Below, in pieces: positions 1 through 12,572 of a stretch of 64,000 nt of DNA. Within the stretch, counting starts at the first letter, position 1, and every line of letters begins with the position of its first letter. The stretch spans positions 7,618,501 through 7,682,500 of the forward strand of contig NC_012870.2 in NCBI RefSeq assembly GCF_000003195.3. Direction: 5' to 3'. The translations under genes and the position numbers were made by a program. The DNA comes from Sorghum bicolor (lineage: Eukaryota; Streptophyta; Magnoliopsida; Poales; Poaceae). A model generated the notes under the pieces. That model had not been told where the DNA came from. It did no database searches and saw nothing but the letters and a program-made list of their open reading frames with translations.

Positions 1-1428
1 ATTAAATAAAAACGAAAATATTACAGTGTCAAAATCCATAAACTTTTCGGATATAAACGAGGCCTTAGGAGGCCTGGAAGGCTCTTGACGATCAATAAGT
101 GTCTCATATATGGAGCGAGCTGTCAATGAGATAGAGCAAAACACTGGTTATACATTTGTCGATGTAGAAGCTGTGATATTAATACATTCTTTTTTTCTAA
201 AAAAAACCTAATGTTCAATGTTATTGGCATCGTTTTATTGCTTTTTCGATGATATCGGGATCGTCTCCAGAAAGAGGATATAGTGCTTATTGCTTACATT
301 GCCCGCGGATCATTCACCAATTAGAGAGAGCAACGAGAACAGAGAGGAAGGAGAAGGTGCTTAGTAAGAAGCAGGGTTCAGTTAGGAGCCGGTTAAGAAT
401 TTGCAAGACGAGGCAGATCCTGGCGTTATTATTATGGCGCGTGATCATCGGATGGAGAACAAATTGATCTGGGCTAAGGTTAGAGAAGATCGGAAGGTGC
501 GCTGGACGGCTCCAGCATCGTTTACACTTGGCAGGCTTCCATGTTTGGTGTATGCCAGGTAATAGAAGTTCTATTATAGAACTGTCAACTGTAGGCCATC
601 TTCAAAGCCCATAGTTGTAGGATGATGCCCGTTGTTTTTAGATAACAGAACAAAATTCCAACCTCTACCACACGGAGATGATAAATAGCTGACTGTCAAT
701 ATATAAATCAAGGCCTCTACCATCCAAGGATGTCCGCCGTTGTCTTGTAAAGCCAATGAATGGTGTACTTAGTATTCTCTATTTTAAATTATAAGTCGTT
801 CTGGGGAACCAGGGGAGTAATCACAAGTGTGGCAATGGTTTATCACTAGTATTGTTTTGCATTGTCTCTCAAGGTGCCTGCACAGCACTGCATATGCAAC
901 CCCATAAAAAGCTACGGAGTACGAGACAATCTGCATTCTCTATCCCTGTTCTGGTGTCCTGTCTTCTTTGTGCAGGATTCGTTGAAGTTAGAGGCTAACA
1001 AAAGGATAATAAGTTTTTTGATGGCATCATCATGCTTTAGGAGGAGAGCTGGAATATATCCAGTACCTATACCAAACTTGGTCCATGTGGGCTAAGCAAG
1101 CTTTCAGATGCAGCAGCAGCAGGAGAGCTGGAATATACCAAGGTCGATTTTGCAAGTAACTACTTTTGATGCTACCAAAGCTGCAAACACAGCCTAGCTC
1201 GCTGGAAAGTTCCAAGTGCAAGCAAATATACATCTTATCATGTCATATATTATATAGGAACTGGCGTCCTAATCCTTAGGGTACCCTGTCATCAGTGCTG
1301 CAACATTCCTGTCCACCAACTGAAATACTTTTGCCCCCCTAGCCCCTATGTCGTTCTTGTACTGAAATTGATGTACTTGAGATCAGATTGACAGCGCGCA
1401 GAGCCTGTTCGATCAGCAGTTACAAGCC
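1..1428. other. Intergenic region upstream of the ankyrin gene
   Basis: No coding region is supported here; the open frames are short and match nothing I recognise. A 17-base direct repeat (AGGAGAGCTGGAATATA) occurs at 1042 and again at 1121. An A/T-rich TATA-like stretch lies near 1246-1256, about 175 bases before the ankyrin start codon, and could be its core promoter, but this is inference. Confidence 0.5.
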
Positions 1429-3221
1429 ATGGATAGCGAGAGACGCATGAATCCGGCGTTGTACAAGGCGGCGACGCAGGGGAAAATGTCGAGCCTGAAG
1501 CAGCTGGTGGATCCGGAGGACCCCAGTGTCCTCAGCGCCACGACGCCCCAGCTGAACACGGCGCTCCACCTCGCCGCGCTGCACGGCCACGCCGAGTTCG
1601 CCGGCGAGGTCCTGGACATGAACGAGGAGCTGCTCGTCGCCCAGAACAACGACGGCGACACCCCGCTGCACCTGGCGGCCAAGGCGGGCAAGCTGGAGGT
1701 GGCCAGGCTGCTCGTCAACCGCGCCCTGGCGTGGCCGCAGGACAAGAAGAGCCCTCTGATCATGACCAACAAGGCCGGCGACACCGCGCTGCACGAGGCG
1801 GTGAAGTACCGCAGGGGCGCCGTGGCGGTGGTTCTGCTGGACGCCGACCCCAACCGCGGCCACGACCTCAACGAGCGGATGGAGTCCCCACTGGACATGG
1901 CCGCCCGCGAGGGCCTCGTCCAAGTCGTCCAGAAGATCGTCAACTCCCCCTGGGTCGGCCAGGAGTTCTTGCCCGGCATCTCCCTCAGCGGCACGGCTCT
2001 GCACCAGGCCGTGCTGGGCACCCATCACCGTAAGCGCTGCATGTTTCTCTGCATCTTCTCCCGTACAGTCGTGCCGCCGCTGCGCATCGACAATTGTAGT
2101 ATGTTCACAAAAATCCATATAACTGCATGCACGCACGGTCGCACGCTACAGGGATCGTGGAGATCCTGCTGGACAAGAGGCCTGATCTGATCGACCTCAC
2201 CGACTCCGATGGCAACAACGCCCTGCACTACGCGGCGCAGAAGGACCACCAGAGGGCGGTGGAGATGCTGCTCAAGAAGCGAACGGAGCTGGCCTACAAG
2301 CGCAACAACAAGAGCATGTCCCCGCTGCACGTCGCCGCGCAGTACGGCTCGACGGACACCATCAAGGCGCTGCTCCGGCACTGCCCGGACGTGGCCGAGA
2401 TGGCGGACAGCTACGGCCGCAACGCCTTCCACGCCTCCGTCATCAGCGGCAAGGCGAACGCGCTCCGGTGCCTGCTCCGCCGCGTCCGCCCCGCGGAGCT
2501 GCTCAACCGCGTCGACATCAACGGCGACACGCCTCTGCACCTCGCCGCCAAGATGAGCCGCGTCCACTCCGCGCTGATGCTGCTCAATGACAGCCGCGTC
2601 GACCCCTGTGTTCGCGACCACGACGGCCAGACGGCGCGCAGCCTCGTCGAGAGGAAGCTGCACACCGGCGAGATGGACGCCTACGAGATGTACCTCTGGA
2701 AGCAGCTCAGGTATCAGGAGTCCAAGAGGTGCCGCAAGCAGCAGCTGCCGCCGCTCGCCACCTACCCCAGCCGCAGGGGCAACGACAAGTACTTCGAGCG
2801 GATCGTCGAGACCTACATCCTCGTCGCCACACTCATCGCCACCGTCACCTTCGCCGCCACCTTCACCATGCCCGGCGGCTATAACCAGACCACCGGCATC
2901 GCCCTTCAGGGCCACCACGTCGCGTTCCAGATCTTCGTCGTCTCCAACACCATCGCCATGTGCAGCTCCATCGTCGTCGTCTTCTGTTTCATCTGGGCCT
3001 GGCAGGACCCCGTCAGGTTCAAGGTCGACCAGCTCTTGTGGGGTCACAGGCTCACCGTCATCGCCTGCCTCGGCATGCTCGTCTCGCTCATGACCGCCGT
3101 CTATATCACCGTGGAACCCGTATCACGGTGGCCAGCCTACGTTGTCATCGCCATCGGCACCAGCACTCCGGCTGTCGTCTTCCTCATGCTGGGCAGGGAG
3201 GTGATCTTCGTGCCGCTGTAA
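1429..3221 (+). CDS. Ankyrin-repeat protein with C-terminal PGG membrane domain (ACD6-like)
   Basis: Two exons, 1429-2029 and 2152-3221, joined across a GT-AG intron, give 556 residues. About nine ankyrin repeats run from residue ~40 to ~370; typical cores seen are NTALHLAALHGH, DGDTPLHLAAKAG, DGNNALHYAAQKD and NGDTPLHLAAKMS. The intron falls inside a repeat and the frame is restored exactly. From about residue 410 comes a PGG domain: the segment ending FTMPGGY, then hydrophobic stretches consistent with four membrane helices, ending with the stop at 3219-3221. This is the architecture of the plant ACD6/ITN1 ankyrin family, membrane proteins linked to defence and stress signalling. The family is large in grasses, so no specific orthologue is claimed. 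The long antisense frames over it are GC-rich shadows. Confidence 0.92.
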
Positions 3222-4408
3222 TTAAATGACTGCACGGCTTCTAAATCTACAAACCATATTGTGATTTTGACTAGTTACCAATTCATCTATGATTGAATTT
3301 GAATATAGCCATTAGATTCCTTAAAACCTACTCCGGTTTACCTCCACGACAGTTTTCGTCTGAATCTGTTGCTTGTCAGTATTGTTCGCTAATTTATTAT
3401 GAGAGCTGTTGGCTAACAGAAAAAGTAGGTTCTATGGTATTCATGTTCAATTATTTTGTTTGTGCTCTTATTATAAAATTTATTTGAATGTGAAGAAAAG
3501 AAAAATTCGACAATCGCAACATTAAAAAAAAACGCAGGCAATTTTGCTGATGACCCCGACCTCAAGCTTCCCCTTTTATTTCCCTCACTACTCCCGGCAG
3601 GCGTCTCTCTGTGCTATTTAGTCAATTGGGTATATGGGTGAACATGATATGGATAGGGCTACAAAAAGAATTTGCACCAGTATTTTAAAACTATTGAGGT
3701 AACAATAAGTTCTGCTATTGCTATGTAATCTAGAAGTGCCTCGTTGTCAAAGAATAACACCATTAAATTCTAGAATAAATTTAAAAAAATATGAATTAAG
3801 TTGGGAGACTTCAACCTACAAGAAATCTAATCAGCTGAGCTACACTCTGTTCACTAACATGTAATTTGTATGGATAGATATAAACCATACATATGTACAA
3901 AGACCATACAGTTACTGCTATTACCAATAATATATATTTATATAAGTTTCTTCATATGTACTTTATAATATTGTCTCACATGTGACGTTCCTAGGGCACC
4001 GCGAAGGGCGCTCCCTTTTCTACTACATTAAAAGATACTCCTTCTAACCTGAAATACAGTTTACTGTAATTTCTAAAATTTGTATTTAAAAGAAATATAA
4101 TGCATTCTATAAAATGACTACGTTTCAATTTGGCAAGGTTTGTTAAAAAGGAAGCCATGATTTGATGAGAAATTCTATAATTAGAATAATCTATGGGTAT
4201 ATGCGTTATTTCAGTGTTCTCTTAATTAACTTAAAATTTGTAGAACCCAATGTATTACAAGACAAAGAGGGAGTAGCTTGAAAGTTTATGCAAAACCGAT
4301 CGGCGGTAAAACGGAGTATTTCACATGACTGAACTGATAAGACGCGTATAATTGATTATCTATTTCCATCTATATAATCTGTCAACGTTTAAGAAATTTA
4401 ATTATAAA

Positions 4409-4665
4409 GTACTCTCTCTATCCTAAATTATAAGTCATTTTAAGAATCTTGAAAAGTCAAACTATCCAAAGTTTAACCAAATTTATATGATAAAATAATA
4501 ATTATTATAGTATCAACTAAGTATCTTTAGAGAGATTCTTCCTTAATTGTATTTTTATAGTATACCCACTTTATCAAATCTTAGTATTTCTCTCTATAAT
4601 TTTGGTTAAACTTGAAAATGCTTTGACTCTCCAAGATTATTGGAATGACTTATAATTTAGAATTA
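4409..4665. mobile_element. Stowaway-like MITE, right end degraded
   Basis: The left end (CTCTCTCTATCCTAAATTAT) continues into a stretch matched in inverted form near 4622-4665 (GACTCTCCAAGATTATTGGA and following). The same family is present in better condition at 48804-49063. The left terminus follows a TA dinucleotide, but the outer right terminus has decayed, so the exact right edge is approximate. Confidence 0.7.
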
Positions 4666-4713
4666 AAATTAAAACATCTTGAAACAATAAAGTTGTGATG
4701 TAGCCTATGTCTA

Positions 4714-4946
4714 TTCCCTCCGTCTCATTGAAAACATCTTTTTTTATTTTTATACTTTTTATTTGACCGTTCGTCTTATTTAAATTTTTTATATAATATT
4801 ATTTTTTATGTTATAGATTTGTTTTGTCAATAAAAATACTTTAACAATAATTTATTTATTTTACTATTTGTATAAAAAATGAATAAGACGAACCGTCAAA
4901 AAATAAATCTAAAAATAAAAAACATCACTTTTAATGGGAGAGAGAG
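4714..4946. mobile_element. Stowaway-like MITE (second family)
   Basis: A 233-bp A/T-rich element flanked by TA on both sides (4712-4713 and 4947-4948). The left terminus TTCCCTCCGTCTCATTGAAA pairs with a right terminus ending TTAATGGGAGAGAGAG. Inner arms also pair: a CCGTTCGTCTTATT block on the left and AATAAGACGAACCG on the right. The structure is a non-autonomous element able to form one long hairpin. Confidence 0.78.
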
Positions 4947-5338
4947 TACTCTTTTGTTTCAAAGGAATACGGCAGGTCCCACCATGGTTTTTCTCGATGC
5001 ATCATGAAAAGTAATATTACACTTGAGCTGATTAATCAGCACAGTATTAATTACAAAATTAATTAAATTTGCTTGCGTGGAACAAAAAGATTCCGAGGAG
5101 ACAGAGGTCCACAGATCTGCACATCTATAATCCCAATTTCCATGTAGTATTTGTTCAAAAAAAATCCATGTAGTACATTATTAGGCTTATTTTTGCCGTT
5201 AGACTCATATGCTACCCAAACTAATCGAATTTACATAAATCTAACATAAATAATAAAACTCATAATAAACCTATCTTTCTAGTAGAAAGCTATATGCATA
5301 TTTGCAACAGATGGACGCAGCCAGACACGTCAGGTGTT

Positions 5339-7317
5339 CTACTTCACGTCAGCGGTGATCTTAGCCGACCGCATCTCGTACGCATTCAGGTGGGTGACCT
5401 TGACGTCCGACTCGCCGTTGTTGAACACGTAGAGCCGTGCCTTGTCGCCGACGGCCTTGGTCGGGTACACCCTCGACAGGATGCAAGTCTTGCCGTGCGC
5501 CCCGAAGCTCTCCACAACCGAGTGGTCAATCTGCACATCAGCATCCATTAGTAGCAAGCAAATTCACAAGATTATTAATCAGACAAAACAATCCACGCAA
5601 CAACAACATTAGTCATCATGTGATGAATTGATGATCAATGGCGCTGGCAATGCAAGTGACGTACCAGAGTCCTTAGAGGGATCTTGCCACCGGTCTGAGC
5701 GACTTCGACGTCGACGAAGCCGGCGAAGGTCGGCTTGTAGAGGTTGTCGGCGTGCGACGACATGGAGGGGTCGTTGCACATGAGCACGACGTGCTTGCCG
5801 CCGTCGCCGCCGCCGCCGCCCTTGAACACCCTGAAGAACACGGCGGTCCGTTCCTTGAGGTCGTCGGACGCGAGCACCCACAGCCCGAACGGGCCGACGC
5901 CGCCCTTGGCTTCCGCGCCCCGCGCCGCGCACACCGTCTCCGCGTCCGCGCCGCGCCACGCCGGGTCGAACGGCTCGGCCTTGTCCAGGTCCATCACCTG
6001 GAACGCCGCCTCCACGTCGGCCTGCGCCGGCGACGCGAGCCCCGACACCTCGAAGTGCTGCCCGGCCTTGACGAGCGTGTCCGTGACGTTGACGTGGTTG
6101 CCACGGAGGGACTCGATCTCGGCGACCGGCCACTGCACCAGCTGCTTGCCGTCCGGCGCCAGCCAGACCTTCCTCGGGACCGCCTGCACGCCGGCCCAGC
6201 CCTTGCGGAGGTCGTCGGCGGTGGAGTCCGACTCGTTGGCCCACCCCCACAGGATGCGCCGCTGCTTCGCCGTGTCGAGGAACGTCTTGGACGCGTAGAA
6301 GTTGCCGTAGTCGTACCGGAGCCCGTCGTTGCCGTCGGCGATCGCCGCGTCCGGAACGTACGTGTCGGTGGCGTCGTCGTACTCGCCGAACGTGTAGTAC
6401 TCGAACCGTGTCAAGTCGAGGCTCACCTTGAGCACGTGCTTCCTGCCGCCGCTGCCGCTGACACCGACGCCCGCGGAGTTCACGGGATAGAAGTCCGGGC
6501 ACTCCCACATGCCGGTGTCGCCGGAGTGCAGCGCACGACGCGCCGGCGCCCAACGCTTGAAGTCCCTGCTGCGGTACAGCATGGCGAGGCCCCGGTGGTT
6601 GTCCTTGGTCCCGATCACCAGGCGCCAGAGCCCGTCGGGGCCCTGCCACGCCGTCGTCGGGTCACGGAACGCGGTGGCGTTCATCCCTGGCCCCGGCGCG
6701 ATGACGGGGTTGTAGTCGGGCTTGACCCACTCTCGGAGGTACGGGTCGGAGAGGTCCTTGGGGTACGCGACGTTCTGCACCTGCCGGTTCTCGCCGTCAA
6801 TGCCGGTGTACATGATCACCGGCGTGCCGTCGGGCAGCACGGTCGCGGAGCCTGACCAGCAGCCGTTGACGTCGAACGGCGCCGTCGGGTAGATCGCCGG
6901 CGGCAGCATGACCCAGTCGACGAGGTCCGTCGACACGGCGTGCGCCCACACGATGTTGCCCCACACCGCGCCCTTGGGGTTGTACTGGTAGAACAGGTGG
7001 TACACGCCCTTGTAGTACATCACGCCATTAGGATCTGAGCGCACAAGAGCAAGATAGACAGATCTCCACAGTTAGACTCACCATCGCGGCAGCAGTTAAC
7101 GAGGATGAAGATCAATGACGCTTGCAGGTACGAACTTACCGTTGATCCAGTTCTTGGGAGGCTGGAAGTGGTAGCCGGTGCGGTGCGCGTCGCCGACGGC
7201 GAGGTCGGCGTCGGCGGACGGCGACGGCGACGGCGCCTCTGCCGCACGGCACGAGGACGACGACGACAGGAGCGCGAGTAGCAGGAAAACCACCGATGCC
7301 CAAGTCCTGATCGCCAT
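5339..7317 (-). CDS. Cell-wall invertase (beta-fructofuranosidase, GH32)
   Basis: Minus-strand exons 7317-7140, 7034-5665 and 5530-5339 give 579 residues, the usual family length. An upstream in-frame ATG at 7335 would add six residues; [17 protein letters not shown] is preferred as the start because it begins a clean signal peptide. The nucleophile motif NDPNG spans residues 59-63, FRDP lies near 182-185, and WECPDF near 236-241. Proline after WEC is the mark of cell-wall rather than vacuolar invertases. The protein would hydrolyse apoplastic sucrose to glucose and fructose. The C-terminal beta-sandwich ends with the short last exon. In most plant invertases DPN is a separate 9-base exon; here DPNG is continuous with the large exon, so that intron is absent. 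I do not assign a family number. Confidence 0.95.
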
Positions 7318-7416
7318 GTTGTGTTGTCGAATCAAAAGTGCTAACTGCTCGTCAACTAGTTTGAAGTTCTGTATCGGTTATCGAGAGTACGAGGAAGAAA
7401 GGCGCGTATACGTGCA

Positions 7417-7426
7417 AATTTATATG
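7417..7426 (-). promoter_or_regulatory. Putative TATA box of the invertase gene
   Basis: On the minus strand the sequence reads ATATAAATTT about 100 bases upstream of the chosen start codon at 7317, a normal distance for a plant core promoter. Assignment rests on motif and spacing only. Confidence 0.5.
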
Positions 7427-8689
7427 GGCCAGCAAGAGGCGCGGACAAACTTACAGTCCGACTAGAATACATGTTTTGGGTAATTATCTGGATAACTTGA
7501 AGTCGTATTGGATATACTTGCCTATCCTATGCAGTACGAACTCATTACGACTTAGCAGACACTTTCCTTTTTCTGAAGAAGAGAACAAACCGATGGGGAT
7601 TGCATTGATGGGTGCAAACGACGGCAAGCTAGTCTCAATGTATAGTTTCATATAAACTAGGTAACCGAGCCACATGAGTTTCATGGTGATGAAACTCCTC
7701 TCTCATCTGATAAAACTCCTTCATTTAATGACTCTGTCAAGTCAGCAATTTTGCTTATGTGGCACCCTATTTAATGTACATGACACTTTCATGAAACATG
7801 CATTGCTGCAAAGGTCGTGGAACGATCCTCTATTTTCCAACGAAGTTTATATTATCCACACGTGAATTCATTATTATATCCATATCCGTATTCAATTGAG
7901 TCGTGCCACGTCTTAAAATCCACACAGATATAATTATAATACTTTTAAAAAGTTCATATTACTCCCTCCTCAAGTCCAGGACTCCAGTTAGTTTGCTCGT
8001 TTAACTAAGTTGGTTCAATTTACTCATCAATAAGATTTGTCATTTTCACCTTTCTGTTAAAATTTGATGCGTTGATAGAAGATATCATAACTGTTGTTAA
8101 ATACATTGTGTATTTTCATCATTATTGTTTATATAATTTTTTATCTCTAGAGTTAACTTATTATTAGATGTCATAAACCATCAAAATAATGATGAAAACT
8201 ATAACTTAATTTATTATGACATATGTTATTAGCTCATAAAAGTTACATTTAAAACTCAACAGAGAGGAAAAACAAACAAAGGCAAATCTTATTAAAAGGT
8301 AGACTCGGTCATTGGAAATGGTTAGAACTAGATATGAGCTTAATAGGTTTAGGGTCTCTGTTTGGATTCTAGGTCTACAGTTCAGACGTCTAAAATTTAG
8401 GACTAAACTTTAGTCCTGAGCTGTTTGGATTTTGAGCTAAAATTTAGTGCTAATTCAATTAAAAGACATGTCTGCCCCTCCATAGCCGTGACCGTGAGCC
8501 ATGGCTCCGTACAGACTTCATGAGAAGCGTTGAAACAATACTAAAAATTTAATAATCGGTAGTACAATACATGTTGATCCACATGCGGACTTAATTTTTT
8601 TTAAGTAAGGACTTAAAAAATTCAAGGAAAATATATTTCAAAGAGTTTAATTTAATATTTTGGAGACATGATCCCGTACTAACCTTTGA
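7427..8689. other. Intergenic region upstream of invertase with repeat-like stretches
   Basis: No gene is supported. The stretch 7675-7800, rich in GAAACTC and TTTCAT words, resembles the TTTCAT-rich MITEs at 58.2-59.5 kb. The stretch 8345-8470 contains paired TTTAGTCC/GGACTAAA-type words typical of decayed MITEs. Boundaries cannot be set. Confidence 0.45.
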
Positions 8690-9640
8690 TTTCCACCACT
8701 CTCGCCTAGCAGTAATGCTATCACGGAAGGTATTCATGTTATGATTCTCGCCGCCTCCATGTGGATGGCCACCCCCTGGCTCCGAAGAATATTCATTAGG
8801 CATTGGCATATAGTTTTCATCTTGGTCACATCTATCGAAGTCCTCATCTGCTATTGCACTTTCACTAATAAAATTATGAAGAGCCGTATACATGACATAA
8901 TTATTTAGGTTCGCTTTGACATCAGAATTGACGCTAAGCTTGCAGCCCAAAAGAACACTGCAAAGAGATGAATGATGAAAATTGAATACCTCATTTCTTC
9001 CACCTGGTCTTGGGCCTTGTTTAAACTGATACTTTGCCCCCTGTAAGTTGAAAGGTAACCTGGATGTTTAGGATAGTTAGAATCGACGAGGTAACATTTG
9101 CCTAAACAAAATAAGCTCAAATAATTTACAAATATGCAATTTAGATACAATAGCAAATGACATGGACCATGAAAAATTGTCTCGACCTGATGGACGATGT
9201 GGGAATTTGTGTCCATATTTATTGTAGCATCATTGAATACTCTCATACCATGGACTGACCCTGTCCATTCTGCCAAAACGAGGTAAATCTCATGTCAAAG
9301 TCACAAGTAGCCAACATATTTTCGATTTTATGTATACATGTTGACCCGTATAGAACAACCTTTGACATTAGAACAACAGTTGGTACATGTGTCTCATCTA
9401 TTGAGCCAATACAATTATCAAAATAAAGGATAAAACTGAGGACCTTGCAGCCTAAGATGAACCTTTCTAAATTCTGGATCACTTGATTTGATAACATCAG
9501 TTGAGCTGCAATGCTTCATCAAATTTCCTACTTACTAACACTGTTGACTTCTCAAAATGATTGTATGCTTGTCTAACCAATTGAGGGGCCACACCTATTT
9601 TTTCTGTCGACATTGATGGATTTTTTTCAAGTGTGAAAAC
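8690..9640 (-). pseudogene. Degenerate PIF/Harbinger transposase (HARBI1-like DDE nuclease)
   Basis: Minus-strand fragments in shifting frames retain landmarks of the plant Harbinger nuclease: a segment like SRKFDEALQ near 9525-9560, IDETHVPTVV and ATCDFDMRFT near 9285-9410, GSVHGMRVFNDA near 9230-9260, YLVDSNYP near 9070-9100, and ALHNFISESAIADEDF followed by CDQDENYMP near 8810-8890. Frame changes between blocks and missing spacer regions show it is not functional. It is a relic of an autonomous PIF/Harbinger element, the superfamily that mobilises Tourist MITEs with TTA/TAA target sites, several of which occur in this window. No terminal repeats were identified for this copy. Confidence 0.82.
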
Positions 9641-10110
9641 ATTGGGAGTTAGGACAAGAAGATGTTAGACAGAACTTTTTTCAATGTCGTCAAAAAACAA
9701 AGGTTGAAGATATTTGTTAAAACTATACTACGACTACCAATTTTGAGATGTTTGTTGTCATATAGGTGTACTCAAGTGATTCAACAACAAGTAGTCAAAC
9801 CATTAAATCAACTTTTCCTAAATAAATGGGCCCGCCATTGTAACATGTCTCCACTTGATCTCGTCATGCCCAAAACCCCAACACATGGGTGTAGTTGAGG
9901 TCCTCCCCCACCACCTCCACCACCACTCAGCCCCCCTCCTTCACCCCTTCGACAACTTACCGGAGGCTAGAGGGAGCGGTGATCCATCTCTCTAATAATT
10001 TTTCTAGTAGATCGAGTCTCGTTAGGCGAGTTAGGGTCGCTCCATGCCAAGTTTTTTTTTACATGCAGGATTTGTCTCCTCCTCTGATTCTTTTTGGCGA
10101 CGACAAGGAG
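9641..10110. other. Remnant of an older sequence later invaded by three elements
   Basis: This stretch continues, after removal of the three insertions at 10111-10608, 10665-12572 and 12757-15156, into 10617-10659, 12578-12751 and 15162 onward. It shows short broken open frames and no recognisable protein. It may be an old retroelement, but that is a guess. Confidence 0.4.
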
Positions 10111-10608
10111 TAAGCCTGGGCATTCGGGTTACCCGATTTTTTTCGGGTCGGGTAATTCAAAATTCGGCAATAAAAATTGTTACCCGATATTAGTCTAAAA
10201 AAACACTACCCGCAATTTCGGGTACCCGATAATTCGGGTTCGGGTTCGGATATTCCCGATTTAACCAAATTTTCAAAAAACAATACACTACACAAAATTT
10301 CAATAGCAATTTGTATAGAATTTTAATAGCAATTTGTAGAGAATAATATATTACTAGCACTTGTTCAAACAAAGAGAATTATGTTCTATTAAATTGATAA
10401 GTTCTAATATTTAACTAACAACACATGATAAATACAAAGATATAGACAAATATTTGGGTAATTCGGGTACCGGGGGATATTACCCGAATTACCCAAACTA
10501 ATTTCGGGTAATCAAAATTACTATCCGAATTTAGGATCGGGTAATTCGAGTTCGGGTCCAGGTAATTCGGGTACGGGTAATGGGTATCGGGTAATTTGCC
10601 CAGGCTTA
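10111..10608. mobile_element. hAT-like non-autonomous element with 8-bp target duplication
   Basis: The element begins TAAGCCTGGGCA and ends with its exact reverse complement TGCCCAGGCTTA. It is flanked by ACAAGGAG (10103-10110) on the left and GCAAGGAG (10609-10616) on the right, an 8-bp target duplication with one mismatch, as expected for hAT transposons. The interior has no transposase frame and is dominated by short variants of TTCGGGTA/TACCCGAA clustered toward both ends. The subterminal repeats and 498-bp length fit a deletion derivative moved in trans. Confidence 0.85.
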
Positions 10609-10664
10609 GCAAGGAGGTAGGGTGGATTTGGTTTTTCCATAGCGACTCTGGTGAAGATGAAGGC

Positions 10665-12572
10665 TGAAAGGTCCTAATATGGCTAGAGGGGGGTGAATAG
10701 CCTATTAAAAAATTCTACAAACTCACTAGAGCAAGAGGTTAGTAAATAATAAAGCGAAGCTTTTTGCTCTAGCTCTAAAGGGGTGTTTACAAGCCACCTA
10801 CTCAACAATTCTAGTTGCTACGATCACTATGCACACAAGAACTAAGTCTCTACAAGTTACACTAGTGAACTAAGCTACACAAGGCAAAGTAAGCAACTAA
10901 ACTAATTACGCTAGTTTGCGGTAAGTAGAGGATAGGATGAGATATTTATGCCGCCGTGTAGGGGATGAACCAATCACCAATATAAACAATCAAGCATCGG
11001 GAGAATGCCAATCAATCACAATTGAGACACCGACTTTTTCTTCTGAGGTTCACGTTCTTGCCGACACGCTACGTCCCTGTTGTGTCGACCAACACTTGGT
11101 GGTTCGGCAGCTAAGAGGTGTAGCACGAACCTCGTCCTCACTAGGACACCGCAAGAACCTACCCACAAGTGAGGTAACTCAATGACACGAGCACTTTACT
11201 AGAGTTACCTTTCGGCTCTCTGCCGGGAAGGTACAAGACCCCTCACAATCACCGGGAGATGGCCACGAACAATCACCAACTCGTGCCAAACCTCCTTCGC
11301 TGCTCCAAGGCATCAAGGTGGCGGTAACCACCAAGAGTAATAAGAAAACCGCAGCCAAATCGATCCCCAAGTGCCACTAGATGCAATCACTCAAGCAAAT
11401 GCACTTGGAATCACTCCCAAACTCACAAAGATGTTTAATCTATGAAGGAGATGAGTGGGAGGTGTTTGCTTAGACTCACAAGGATATCAAGTATGTTAGA
11501 ATGCCAAGAGGAGGAGCCCTAAGCCGGCCAATACGTATTTATAAACCCCTCAAACAAATAGAGCCGTTGGCTCCTTTTACTGGGCAAAACACGGGGTCAC
11601 CGGACGCTCAACACCTACGTCCGGTGCTCTAAAGTCAGCCACGTGTCGGCCAAATGAACACCGCACATCGATCTCTAACGGTCACCTGCAGAGCACCGGA
11701 CGCGGACTGGTCCTAAACACAGAGAGGTCTGCAAACGCGTGAGGTCACCGGACGCTGAGCACTGGACCGTCCGGTGCTCACCGGTCTTAAATCCAGAGAG
11801 CATTGCAAAACGCGTAGGGCACCGGACGCTCCCAGTCAAACACACCAGCTGAAGTCAAGTCACACCGGACGCACCAACAGGGTCTAACCTGTGTCCGGTG
11901 CCCAACCCTAGCTAACCAGGCACTGCCTGCACACCGGACGCACAAGCACAACGTCCGATGCTTCTGAGCTAGCGTCCGGTGAGTGTTTCTCCCGCGACTT
12001 CTCCAAAAATCCCACCGGTGCAATAGAAAATATGCACATCATTTTCTCAAAAAGCGCTGAATCCCGCCGAGGAACCCATCCACTCTCTACCCTTCAAAGT
12101 TCAAACTCCACCTCCTTCTCAAAGTGTGTGCTAACACCACCAAGTGTAAAACAACATGTGCACGTGTGTTAGCATTTTCACAATCATTTTCTTCGAAGGA
12201 GTTAAGTTAGCTCACTAGGTTCTAAATGCATGCTCATGAACAATGACACCTAGTGGCACTTGATAACCGCTTAGCCAAAGAATTCCCCTCTTTATAGTAC
12301 GGCTATCTATCCTAAATGTGACCACACCCTCTATGGTGTCTTAATCACCAAAACCAAAACCCTAAGCAATACGCCTTGATCTCCATAGGGTTTTGTTTTC
12401 CTCTTTCTTCTTTTCTAAGTTGAGCACTTGATCATCTTGTGGTCATCACCATCATCACCATGATCATTTCTTGCTCCATCACATGTACCAACCTCATTAA
12501 GTCTACACACACTTAGTATAGAGGTTAGTATTAGGGTTTCATCAATTATCCAAAACCAAACTAGGGCTTTCA
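10665..12572. mobile_element. Solo LTR 1 (TG...CA, 5-bp target duplication)
   Basis: The 1908-bp block starts TGAAAGGTCC and ends GGGCTTTCA. It is bounded by AAGGC at 10660-10664 and AAGGC at 12573-12577, a perfect 5-bp target duplication. TG...CA termini, a 5-bp duplication and absence of internal gag/pol sequence identify a solo LTR left by LTR-LTR recombination. Near its start is a motif TAGAGGGGGGTGAATAG shared with solo LTR 2. Between about 11590 and 11990 there are many short units CACCGGACGC and their inverted form GCGTCCGGTG. Orientation and retrotransposon superfamily were not determined. Confidence 0.88.

Larger units (their letters stand above)
3222..5338. other. A/T-rich intergenic region with MITE remnants
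   Basis: The sequence lies between the ankyrin gene and the 3' end of the invertase gene on the other strand, so both genes converge on it. No coding region is supported. Two MITE-like elements are listed separately; the rest is A/T-rich with no recognisable feature. Confidence 0.6.

Noticed and set aside
2025..3047. Long minus-strand open frame (340 codons) over the ankyrin gene
   Set aside because: It is antisense to a well-supported GC-rich coding exon and has low-complexity composition; the third-position GC bias removes stops on the other strand.
5752..6855. Plus-strand open frame of 367 codons inside the invertase gene
   Set aside because: It is a shadow of the GC-rich invertase exon, with Arg/Val/Gly-rich nonsense and no domain.
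11580..12020. Regularly repeated short units resembling a CRISPR array
   Set aside because: The units are ~10 bases, occur in both orientations with irregular spacing, and lie inside an LTR in plant DNA.
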